Assembly: GCA_019419865.1 (NCBI GenBank)
Contig: JAHZIG010000041.1
Coordinates: 1 to 15,646, forward strand
Direction: 5' to 3'
Length of the DNA: 15,646 nucleotides
Source of the DNA: Clostridiales bacterium
GTDB lineage: Bacteria; Bacillota; Clostridia; Monoglobales; Monoglobaceae
The translations under genes and the position numbers were made by a program. The notes below the pieces were generated by a model. The model did not search any database. It saw only the letters and a list, made by a program, of their open reading frames with translations, and had not been told where the DNA came from. Position 1 is the stretch's first letter. Every line of letters begins with the position of its first letter. Positions 1 through 5,693 of the stretch are shown here, one piece after another.

Positions 1-52
1 TCCTCACTGGTTGCCTAATTGATCTTGTGTCTAACTTTTGGGGGTCAGTACA
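1..52 (-). mobile_element. Terminus of an IS3-family (IS150-like) insertion sequence, running leftward out of the window
   Basis: Read on the minus strand this begins TGTACTGACCCCCAAAAG, a terminal sequence typical of IS150-group IS3 elements. It is a perfect inverted copy of 15593-15644 over 52 bases, longer than a usual IS3 terminal inverted repeat, so both window ends probably carry the same (left) end of two IS copies. The transposase itself lies outside the window. The junction with the toxin-locus remnant is at 52/53. Confidence 0.75.
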
Positions 53-124
53 TCGCGTCAAAAGGACGGCTATACATATATAGTTTTCATTTTGGCTAAC
101 CGTTTAACGGTCTACCTCTTTTCT
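53..124 (-). ncRNA. Truncated antitoxin-like antisense RNA (locus A)
   Basis: The predicted start is near 124 from the promoter at 131-159, reading leftward into the IS. The first ~20 transcribed bases match the antisense RNA of the intact locus at 4376 (shared GCAGAAAAGAGG block, then a small ACCGTTAAACGGT hairpin followed by TTAGCC). The homology then fades and is cut by the IS at 52. Any toxin partner would lie left of the window. A weak AT-rich hairpin followed by CCGTCCTTTT might end the RNA. Confidence 0.45.
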
Positions 125-130
125 GCTTTT

Positions 131-159
131 ATTATACACTAAATTTTTTGAATCGTCAA
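131..159 (-). promoter_or_regulatory. Antisense RNA promoter, locus A
   Basis: On the minus strand this reads TTGACG, 17 bases, TATAAT. The surrounding ~50 bases, including the GTGTATAATAAAAGCAG block, are nearly identical to the promoter at 4341-4369. It faces the IS junction, so it now drives transcription out of the repeat region into the IS end. Confidence 0.7.
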
Positions 160-169
160 GTAAAAAACC

Positions 170-366
170 AACATAGAGATTAGCGATTAGAGAATAGCGA
201 ATAGGAGCCTAATACGCTTCTGCAGCCGTAAAACGCCGTCATAGCCGCATAGGAAAACAGAGTATTCCATTTCCGCAAACACAGCCGACGGGCGTTAAAT
301 TAACCCATTTTACAATCTATTCGCTAATCGCTAATCCCTAATCGCTACGTTGCTAATCCCTACGTT
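170..366 (-). repeat. MITE-like interspersed repeat, copy R1 (core in reverse orientation)
   Basis: The left end starts AACATA followed by heptamers GAGATTA, GCGATTA, GAGAATA, GCGAATA. The right end is the inverted counterpart (read inward: AACGTA, GCGATTA, GGGATTA, GCGATTA, GCGAATA) and carries an extra nested end, AACGTAGGGATTAGC. The core holds the family's conserved block, in reverse orientation here: TGCGGAAATGGAATAC, a variable base, then TTGTTTTCCTATGCGG. No ORF is visible. The last bases overlap the TAA stop of the TetR gene. Confidence 0.75.
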
Positions 367-899
367 TACACCCCGCTCTTGATCTGCTCGGCCAGCGCCA
401 CCATCAGCTCGTCGTCGTAGAGCATATCGAAATATTTGTTGGTGACTCCGACTATTCCCGACATGATGAAAAATACCTTGCACCTAAGCAGCATGGCCTG
501 CTTGCCCTCGAGCTTCGACTTCGCTATCATTATCTCGGACGCCCTGTCCGGCACCACGCTCAGCAGCCGCTCGTAGTTGCTCTGCCCCAAAACCAGCTTC
601 GCCAGATCGCTCTCCCGCGTGAACTCGACGTATTTCATAAACACCTCGGTGAAATTGCTCAGAAAATCCTCGTAGCTGTACTCCACCGCTATATTTATAT
701 ACTTGTCCGCAAGTTCCAGTATCAGCGCGTCGTAATAGTCGTATATATCCCTGTAATGCAGATAAAACGTGCTCTTGTTTATATCCGCCAGCTCGCACAG
801 CTCCACCACCGATATATCCCCTATCTGCTTGGTCTTAAGTAACTCCATCATCGCCCCGTAAAGAGCTTTCTCCGTCTTTCTGTATCTTCTGTCCTTCAT
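366..899 (-). CDS. TetR/AcrR-family transcriptional regulator
   Basis: A 177-residue protein from the ATG at 899. The N-terminus (MKDRRYRKTEKALYGAMMEL) and the helix-turn-helix at about residues 28-52 (ISVVELCELADINKSTFYLH then YRD) are typical of TetR-like regulators in Bacillota; the C-terminal ligand/dimer domain is divergent. The frame stays open upstream to 1010, but those 37 extra residues start with a hydrophobic stretch that is not TetR-like, and no SD is visible there. The 899 start has AGGA about 8 bases upstream and matches the family length. The gene is divergent from glgB with overlapping promoters, so autoregulation and control of glgB are plausible but inferred. The stop codon overlaps repeat R1. 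The ligand is unknown. Confidence 0.85.
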   Translation of the reverse strand: MKDRRYRKTEKALYGAMMELLKTKQIGDISVVELCELADINKSTFYLHYRDIYDYYDALILELADKYINIAVEYSYEDFLSNFTEVFMKYVEFTRESDLAKLVLGQSNYERLLSVVPDRASEIMIAKSKLEGKQAMLLRCKVFFIMSGIVGVTNKYFDMLYDDELMVALAEQIKSGV

Positions 900-1004
900 A
901 GCCGTCCTGTCCGCCTTATTATTTTTTGCTTTATATACCGAGCGCGTTTTATGTATATTTTTATACATTAGAACAATAATAGACAATAGTATAGTTATTG
1001 TCGC

Positions 1005-1033
1005 TTGCATAATAAAATAACCGCTACTATAAT
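1005..1033 (+). promoter_or_regulatory. Predicted glgB promoter
   Basis: TTGCAT at 1005-1010, 17 bases, TATAAT at 1028-1033. The start point would be near 1040, giving a leader of about 115 bases before the glgB ATG. It sits back-to-back with the tetR promoter, with almost coincident start points. Confidence 0.55.
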
Positions 1034-1055
1034 ATAAATGTAAATAAATTATAGT
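1026..1055. promoter_or_regulatory. Candidate operator: inverted repeat containing both -10 boxes
   Basis: ACTATAAT (1026-1033) and ATTATAGT (1048-1055) form a perfect 8-bp inverted repeat with centres 22 bp apart, about two helical turns. Each arm contains the -10 hexamer of one of the two divergent promoters. A dimeric regulator such as the adjacent TetR protein could bind here. Because -10 boxes on opposite strands are complementary in any case, part of the symmetry is expected by chance. Confidence 0.35.
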
Positions 1056-1076
1056 ACATTAATGCACAAAAGTCAA
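1048..1076 (-). promoter_or_regulatory. Predicted tetR promoter
   Basis: On the minus strand: TTGACT (1071-1076), 17 bases, TATAAT (1048-1053). The start would be near 1041, leaving a leader of about 140 bases before the preferred ATG at 899. Confidence 0.7.
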
Positions 1077-1155
1077 GCGCTTATAGATTAAGTTTTAGGC
1101 AAAATTGAATAAAATCAGAGGCGCGGTTTTAGGGATAAGAGCAGGAGGCATGTTC

Positions 1156-2958
1156 ATGGATATAAATAAATTTTACAGAGGAGAAGCGTTCGACGCTTAT
1201 ACGTATTTTGGCGCGCATCCCTTGGAAGACGACGGATACATATTCAGGGTATACGCTCCGAACGCCGAGAGGGTCCGCCTCATAGGCGATTTTTCCGATT
1301 GGGAGGAGCTTGAGATGGAGCCGGACGACTCGGGGAGGATATACGAGGCCGAAGTCTCGGGCGCCGAGGAATGGAATCGATATAAGTACAGGATATATAC
1401 GCCCGACGGCTCGTTTACCGATCGCTGCGACCCTTACGGCTTTGGGATGGAGCTGAGACCCGGCGACTGTTCGGTAATACGGAGACTGGACGGCTATGAG
1501 TTCACCGACGCAGAGTGGATGAGCGGCCGGGATAAGAACTATAACCGGCCGATGAACATATACGAGATGCATTTAGGCTCATGGAAGGAAAATACATACT
1601 ACGGCCGAAACGGCTGGTACAACTACGCCGAGCTTGCCGATATACTGATACCGTATCTGTTCGAAAACGGCTACACCCACGTCGAATTTATGCCGCTCAG
1701 CGAGCACCCGGCGGACGAGTCTTGGGGGTATCAAAACACCGGGTTCTACGCGCCGACCTCGAGGTACGGTACGGCGGCGCAGCTTCAGTATTTGGTGGAC
1801 AGGCTGCACGGCGCGGGGCTGGGCGCGATACTCGATTTCGTGCCGGTACACTTTGCGGTGGACGACTACGCGCTGAAGAGGTTCGACGGTACGGAGCTGT
1901 ACGAATACCCAAACGACGTAGGCGAGAGCGAATGGGGAAGTATAAATTTCAACGTGGCGAGGGGCGAAGTCTGCAGTTTTTTGCAGTCGGCGGCGAACTA
2001 CTGGCTGAGCGAGTACCACTTCGACGGGCTTAGGATGGACGCGGTATCGAGGATAATATTCTGGCTCGGCGACCCCAAGCGCGGCGTTAATCAAAAGGCG
2101 ATAGAGTTTATTTCAAATATGAACAAGGGCCTGCACGAGCGTCATCCTTCGGCTGCGCTGATAGCCGAGGATTCGACCAACTTCCTCAAGGTGACCGCTC
2201 CTGTCGAGTACGACGGGCTTGGATTCGACTACAAGTGGGACATGGGCTGGATGAATGATACCCTCGAATACTTTAGGATGCATCCAATGGCGCGGCCAAA
2301 CAACTCGGACAAGATAACGTTTTCAATGGCGTACTTCTATAACGAGCTGTATCTGCTGCCGCTGTCTCACGACGAGGTCGTTCACGGCAAGGCGACGATA
2401 ATCCAGAAGATGTGGGGAGACTACGACCAAAAATTCCCGCAGGCGAGGGCGCTGTATCTATATATGTATACCCACCCGGGCAAAAAGCTCAATTTTATGG
2501 GGAACGAGTTCGCTCAGTTCAGGGAATGGGCGGAGTACAGGGAGCAGGACTGGGATCTGCACAAGTATCCGCTCCACGAATCTTTCCACCAATATATGAT
2601 AAGACTAAACAACATCTACAAGAACTCGCCCGCGCTCCACAGCGGCGAGTATAACAGCGCTCTGTTTAAGTGGCTCATAGCGGACGATAAAGAACGCGCG
2701 GTATTCGCCTACGAGCGGGGCGACGAAAATAACAGATACTTGATCGTACTCAATTTTTCAGACGTGCCCGCCGAGAAACGAACGTTTAGCTTAGACGGCG
2801 AGGTAAATTTAAACGAACTTATCTGTAGCGAGAGCGAGGAATTCGGCGGGAGCGTTCCGCCGGGACATATAAATTACCGCCTGTCCCATTCGGGCGGCGA
2901 AACCGAAGTAGAGATAGACATGCCGCCGTTTTCGGGGCAGATATTCGAGATCGTTTAA
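1156..2958 (+). CDS. glgB: 1,4-alpha-glucan branching enzyme
   Basis: A 600-residue cytoplasmic GH13 enzyme that forms alpha-1,6 branches in glycogen. The N-terminal CBM48-like domain spans about residues 15-110. The catalytic barrel follows, with DFVPVHF (228-234), DGLRMDAV (290-297, nucleophile D295), IAEDST (acid/base E338) and LSHDEVVHGK (D406). The C-terminal beta domain ends near the stop. Length is slightly short for the family, consistent with a single N-terminal module. I chose the ATG at 1156 because AGGAGG at 1143-1148 lies 7 bases upstream; the ATG at 1150 is too close to it, and the frame opens at a TTG at 1105. No glgA, glgC or glgP is adjacent. I see no convincing terminator in the 223 bases before ldh. 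Confidence 0.95.
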   Translation: MDINKFYRGEAFDAYTYFGAHPLEDDGYIFRVYAPNAERVRLIGDFSDWEELEMEPDDSGRIYEAEVSGAEEWNRYKYRIYTPDGSFTDRCDPYGFGMELRPGDCSVIRRLDGYEFTDAEWMSGRDKNYNRPMNIYEMHLGSWKENTYYGRNGWYNYAELADILIPYLFENGYTHVEFMPLSEHPADESWGYQNTGFYAPTSRYGTAAQLQYLVDRLHGAGLGAILDFVPVHFAVDDYALKRFDGTELYEYPNDVGESEWGSINFNVARGEVCSFLQSAANYWLSEYHFDGLRMDAVSRIIFWLGDPKRGVNQKAIEFISNMNKGLHERHPSAALIAEDSTNFLKVTAPVEYDGLGFDYKWDMGWMNDTLEYFRMHPMARPNNSDKITFSMAYFYNELYLLPLSHDEVVHGKATIIQKMWGDYDQKFPQARALYLYMYTHPGKKLNFMGNEFAQFREWAEYREQDWDLHKYPLHESFHQYMIRLNNIYKNSPALHSGEYNSALFKWLIADDKERAVFAYERGDENNRYLIVLNFSDVPAEKRTFSLDGEVNLNELICSESEEFGGSVPPGHINYRLSHSGGETEVEIDMPPFSGQIFEIV

Positions 2959-3181
2959 GCGGACTCCGGCTTTCCTTCATAAATAGACTTTGCGCGATCA
3001 CACTGATACATGAATAATATTATTCGGAATTGGAAATAAAAAATATAACGCGAAAATACAGGTTCCTCTAAATAACGCTTAAGTTTATGCGGGAGTCTGT
3101 TTTTTCATAGGCGATTTTAATAATAACGATTTTATCGATCCATAAGCGCGATTTAGAGAATAGAAAGGAAGGAAAGTTGAT

Positions 3182-4132
3182 ATGATCAATCCGAGAAAGG
3201 TTGCGATAATAGGCTGCGGCTACGTCGGGGCTTCGTGCGCGTTCAGCCTGATGCAGAGGGGTTTGTTCACCGAGATGGTGTTGATAGACGTAAATAAGGA
3301 TAAAGCGGAGGGCGAAGCGATGGATCTGAGCCACGGACTGCCCTACGCCGCGTCCATGGACATATACGCGGGCGGCTACGACGATATAAAGGACTGCTCG
3401 TTTATAATAATAACGGCCGGAGCGAACCAAAAGCCGGGCGAGACGAGACTGGAACTGATAGGCAAAAACGTCAATATATTAAAAAGCATAATCCCGGAGA
3501 TAGTGAAGCGGAACTTCGAGGGGATACTGATGATAGTATCGAACCCGGTGGACGTGCTGGCCTACGCGGCGTATAAGATCTCGGGGTATCCCAAAGAACG
3601 AGTCATCGGCTCGGGAACGGTCTTGGATACGGCGCGGCTTAAATATCTGCTGAGCCAGCACTTAAACGTGGACGCAAGAAGCGTGCACGCGGTAATAATA
3701 GGCGAACACGGCGACAGCGAGCTGGCGGTCTGGAGCGGCGCCAATATTTCCGGAATAGACCTGACGCCGTTCTGCGAGCTGAGAGGATATATGAACGACG
3801 AGGAAAATATGCGGAAAATATACGAGAACGTCCGCGACAGCGCGTACGAGATCATAGAGAGAAAGGGCGCGACCTATTACGGGATAGCGATGGCCGTGGC
3901 GCGCATATCCGAATGCATAGTCAAGGACGAGCAGTCGATCCTCCCGGTCTCCGCGGTCTTAGAGGGCGAATACGGTCTCGAAGGCCTAAGCCTCAGCATC
4001 CCGTCCATCCTCGGCAGAACGGGAGTGGAAAAAGTCCTCGAGATACCGCTCAGCCCAAAGGAGAAAGCCGAACTCGCGGCCTCGGCCGAGAACCTGAAAA
4101 AGGTGATAGAAGAAATAGGGCTAACAACGTAG
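3182..4132 (+). CDS. ldh: L-lactate dehydrogenase (NAD-dependent)
   Basis: A 316-residue protein of normal LDH length that reduces pyruvate to L-lactate and regenerates NAD. Visible motifs are the Rossmann glycine loop GCGYVG (11-16), MDLSHG (47-52), the substrate loop ANQKPGETR with Q83 (lactate rather than malate specificity) and R89, SNPVDV (N121), LDTARL (R152) and IGEHGDSE with catalytic H176. The SD-like GGAAGGAAAG precedes the ATG. No clear promoter is visible in the 223 bases after glgB, so co-transcription with glgB is possible. The last codons (LTT then TAG) run into repeat R2: the TAG stop comes from the AACGTAG end of that repeat. Confidence 0.95.
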   Translation: MINPRKVAIIGCGYVGASCAFSLMQRGLFTEMVLIDVNKDKAEGEAMDLSHGLPYAASMDIYAGGYDDIKDCSFIIITAGANQKPGETRLELIGKNVNILKSIIPEIVKRNFEGILMIVSNPVDVLAYAAYKISGYPKERVIGSGTVLDTARLKYLLSQHLNVDARSVHAVIIGEHGDSELAVWSGANISGIDLTPFCELRGYMNDEENMRKIYENVRDSAYEIIERKGATYYGIAMAVARISECIVKDEQSILPVSAVLEGEYGLEGLSLSIPSILGRTGVEKVLEIPLSPKEKAELAASAENLKKVIEEIGLTT

Positions 4133-4331
4133 CGATTAGGGATTAGCGAACATAGAGATTAGGAATTAGCGATTAGCGAATAGGGGGTAAAATGGGTTAA
4201 TTTAACGTCGGACGGCTGTGTTTGCGGAAATGGAATACGTTGTTTTCCTATGCGGCTACGGCGGCGTTTAGACGTTGCGGTTACCAAACAGGCGCCTACT
4301 CCCTAATTCCTATTATCCTAACTCCTATGTT
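4126..4331 (+). repeat. MITE-like interspersed repeat, copy R2
   Basis: Starts with a nested double end: AACGTA, GCGATTA, GGGATTA, GCG, then a second AACATA, GAGATTA, GGAATTA, GCGATTA, GCGAATA. The core carries TTTGCGGAAATGGAATAC followed by GTTGTTTTCCTATGCGG. The right end reads inward from TATGTT. It begins inside the last codons of ldh and ends 9 bases before the antisense promoter of the toxin locus. Confidence 0.8.
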
Positions 4332-4340
4332 TTATTTTAC

Positions 4341-4369
4341 TTGACGACACAAAAATTTTAGTGTATAAT
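4341..4369 (+). promoter_or_regulatory. Antitoxin-RNA promoter, locus B
   Basis: TTGACG (4341-4346), 17 bases, TATAAT (4364-4369), a near-perfect sigma-A promoter. About 50 bases around it are conserved with the locus A promoter at 131-159. The start is expected near 4376. Confidence 0.8.
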
Positions 4370-4375
4370 AAAAGC

Positions 4376-4468
4376 AGAAAAGAGGAAAACCGAAATCTCG
4401 GTTAGCCGAAATCGGTACATTAAAAATCTGTAACCGTTCCTTGGCTGAGGGGCGGTTACAACGCTTTT
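4376..4468 (+). ncRNA. Predicted antisense antitoxin RNA (locus B)
   Basis: The RNA runs from the strong promoter at 4341 to the hairpin at 4430-4459, which is followed by AACGCTTTT. It would be about 90 bases long. It starts with GCAGAAAAGAGG, then a hairpin (ACCGAAATCTCGGT) and TTAGCCGA. Its 3' half is complementary to the end of the toxin message: the last codons, the stop codon and the terminator. No protein start with a ribosome binding site is visible in it. The arrangement resembles txpA/RatA and the pAD1 par (fst) locus, where toxin and antitoxin RNAs converge and overlap at their 3' ends. Its role is inferred. Confidence 0.65.
4421..4468. terminator. Bidirectional terminator shared by toxin mRNA and antitoxin RNA
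   Basis: GTAACCG (4430-4436) pairs with CGGTTAC (4453-4459). Four more pairs (TTCC with GGGG, two of them G-U) leave an 8-base loop. On the minus strand the hairpin is followed by AGATTTTT, a good terminator for the toxin message; on the plus strand by AACGCTTTT, which is weaker. The toxin stop codon lies in the stem. Confidence 0.7.
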
Positions 4469-4530
4469 ATGGACACTATTATTAGAAAAATAACAATAGC
4501 TACAATAACTTTAAGTATTGTATGCCACAT
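4456..4530 (-). CDS. Small hydrophobic toxin-like peptide, type I TA-like (locus B)
   Basis: A 24-residue peptide: a short polar start (MWHTILK) followed by one membrane segment, VIVAIVIFLIIVSIKAL. It has AAGGAGG 8 bases before the ATG and its own perfect promoter (4611-4639). It aligns end to end with the peptide at 15511-15582, sharing a basic residue before the membrane segment, an IFL core and an (S/T)IKA(L/I) C-terminus. Size, single membrane helix, masked SD and convergent antisense RNA are the hallmarks of type I toxins such as TxpA, BsrG and Fst, which act at the cytoplasmic membrane. The sequence does not match any of those families that I remember, so toxicity is inferred from architecture. 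Confidence 0.7.
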   Translation of the reverse strand: MWHTILKVIVAIVIFLIIVSIKAL

Positions 4531-4536
4531 AAGCTA

Positions 4537-4572
4537 CACCTCCTTCCCGTTGCAGTTGCAACATAGGAGATG
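4537..4572 (-). promoter_or_regulatory. SD-sequestering leader hairpin of the toxin message (locus B)
   Basis: In the minus-strand message CATCTCCT (4565-4572) pairs with AGGAGGTG (4537-4544), eight pairs with one G-U, burying the Shine-Dalgarno sequence. An inner hairpin GTTGC/GCAAC (arms 4558-4562 and 4549-4553) caps it. The same outer stem with a different inner stem occurs at 15476-15503, so the pairing is conserved while the inner sequence varies. Confidence 0.7.
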
Positions 4573-4610
4573 GCTAACCGTCCTTCAATTACCTCTTATC
4601 TGCTACGATA

Positions 4611-4639
4611 AGTATACAATATACGACGCGTTTAGTCAA
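4611..4639 (-). promoter_or_regulatory. Toxin promoter, locus B
   Basis: On the minus strand: TTGACT (4634-4639), 17 bases, TATACT (4611-4616). The start would be near 4604, giving a 5' leader of about 74 bases. The leader contains a 22-base block (4569-4590) identical to one upstream of the toxin at 15511. Confidence 0.75.
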
Positions 4640-4719
4640 TTTACAATTCTTTTACATATACCGAAGTTTTAATTTTTGTATAACAGCAGTTTATCGCTAA
4701 AAGCCCTTTTCGCCCATAT

Positions 4720-4748
4720 TTCCTAATAACTAATCTCTAATCGTTACG
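4720..4748. repeat. Solo end of the interspersed repeat family
   Basis: TTCCTAATAACTAATCTC then TAATCGTTACG is an isolated right-hand end (read inward: CGTAACGATTAGAGATTAG), directly abutting the left end of copy R3. It may be a remnant of an element into whose end R3 inserted. Confidence 0.55.
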
Positions 4749-4911
4749 AACATAGAGATTAGGCGCTGAAAACGCTTCTGTTACGTCTAAACGCCGCCGT
4801 AGCCGCATAGGAAAACAAAGTATTCCATTTCCGCAAATATAACCGTTCGGCGTTAAAGCGGCAACTTTTACCTCCCCTATTCGCTATTCTCTATTCGCTA
4901 ATCTCTACGTT
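4749..4911 (-). repeat. MITE-like interspersed repeat, copy R3 (core in reverse orientation)
   Basis: The left end is AACATAGAGATTAGG and the right end is the inverted heptamer array ending CTCTACGTT. The core block (GCCGCATAGGAAAACA, then GTATTCCATTTCCGC) is the reverse complement of that in R2. No ORF was found. The stretch 4912-5075 after it holds only AT-rich sequence and the leader of the next gene, with a possible -10 TATAAT at 5022-5027 lacking a good -35. Confidence 0.75.
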
Positions 4912-5075
4912 GCTCCGTCGTTCAACGCCGCCGTCAAATAATCTTTTACAAATATCCCGCTAAACAGCATACATCCGGAAAAATTGATCGTTTAAAGCCA
5001 TATATTTTTATTCTTATAGCGTATAATATTCATTAACATAAAATTAATTATACAAATCAAAAGGAGTACATAAAC

Positions 5076-5489
5076 ATGAAAAAAATAGTAACGATCAATA
5101 AAGATTACGCGATAAAAGTCTACTGCCATATTTTCGGACGAGAGGACACGAAAGGCGACGCGTATATTCAAGGCGTGTTCGACGCTTTAAACACTCTGCC
5201 GGAACGCGAACGTTTCGCGCTGGAATACCGGTTCCGAGACGGGCTGACCTATAAGCAGATAGGCGAAAAATTCGGGTTCGGCGCCGGACAGGCTCAGCAT
5301 ATAATAGCGCTCGCTTTGAGAAAGATGCGTCATCCTTCAAGGGCTCGAAAAATCAGCGTCGCCAAGACTATCGAGGCGAATTCGGACAAGTTATTAAAGG
5401 AATTGGAGGAAAAGGATCGGGTCATAGACGAGCTGAGCGCAAGGATAAGATCGCTTGAAGATAAACTCTCAGAAAGCGGCGGAACTTAA
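5076..5489 (+). CDS. Sigma-70 region 4-like DNA-binding protein with C-terminal coiled coil
   Basis: A 137-residue protein with AAAGGAG 12 bases before the ATG. Residues about 40-88 resemble RpoD region 4: LPERERFALEYRF, then DGLTYKQIGEKFGFG, then ALRKMRHPSR, the helix-turn-helix that in RpoD binds the -35 box. There is no region 2 or 3, so it cannot be a complete sigma factor. Residues about 97-134 (EANSDKLLKELEEKDRVIDE and onward) form a charged heptad-type coiled coil, suggesting oligomerisation or a partner. Such stand-alone region-4 proteins are common in clostridial mobile elements and phages, where they are usually regulators. It is flanked by repeats and a small RNA, with no obvious operon partner. 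Its target is unknown. Confidence 0.75.
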   Translation: MKKIVTINKDYAIKVYCHIFGREDTKGDAYIQGVFDALNTLPERERFALEYRFRDGLTYKQIGEKFGFGAGQAQHIIALALRKMRHPSRARKISVAKTIEANSDKLLKELEEKDRVIDELSARIRSLEDKLSESGGT

Positions 5490-5566
5490 ATAACCATTGT
5501 ATTTTTCCGTAGATTTAACCTCTTATCATATACGCTCGGATAGGCTCGGATAAGCAAAATCATTCC

Positions 5567-5596
5567 TTGACAAATATAATTATCGTATGATATAAC
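5567..5596 (+). promoter_or_regulatory. Promoter of a candidate small RNA
   Basis: TTGACA (5567-5572), 18 bases, TATAAC (5591-5596). The expected start is near 5603. No gene start with a ribosome binding site follows before the terminator at 5657-5693. Confidence 0.6.
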
Positions 5597-5602
5597 TCAG
5601 AT

Positions 5603-5693
5603 AGTAGGAGCGGTTTTGACCGTTCCGCACTTGAAGATTTTCAGGGTTGTACCCTAAGTCGCCTCATGTAACGGATGAAGCGACTATTTTTTT
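5603..5693 (+). ncRNA. Candidate small RNA of unknown family
   Basis: A transcript of about 90 bases bounded by a consensus promoter and a strong intrinsic terminator. It folds as three local stems: a 5' GC-rich stem (GCGG 5610-5613 with CCGC 5625-5628, or CGG with CCG inside it), a short CAGGGTTGTACCCT hairpin, and the terminator AGTCGC/GCGACT with inner TCAT/ATGA followed by ATTTTTTT. The single-stranded linker ACTTGAAGATTTT is a possible interaction region. I do not recognise it as 6S, SRP RNA, tmRNA or a known riboswitch. The nearest following gene is the oppositely oriented tRNA, so it is probably trans-acting rather than a leader. Confidence 0.55.
5657..5693 (+). terminator. Intrinsic terminator of the candidate small RNA
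   Basis: AGTCGC (5657-5662) pairs with GCGACT (5680-5685). The stem is extended inward by TCAT/ATGA and followed by A and seven T residues. Confidence 0.8.

Noticed and set aside
170..366. Heptamer arrays as a CRISPR array or telomere-like repeat
   Set aside because: Units are 7 bp without spacers and are confined to the two inverted ends of an element; no cas genes are present.
900..1010. N-terminal extension of the TetR protein
   Set aside because: No ribosome binding site and a hydrophobic, non-family sequence; the region holds the -35 box of the glgB promoter.
1105..1155. TTG start for glgB
   Set aside because: AGGAGG at 1143-1148 is placed for the ATG at 1156, and the extra residues do not belong to the family N-terminus.
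2959..3181. Terminator between glgB and ldh
   Set aside because: GACTCCGGC and GCGGGAGTC before TTTTTT are imperfect and about 130 bases apart, not a local hairpin.
4469..4672. 67-codon plus-strand ORF over the toxin locus
   Set aside because: No ribosome binding site; it is the complement of the toxin gene, leader and promoter, and most of it lies beyond the predicted end of the antisense RNA.
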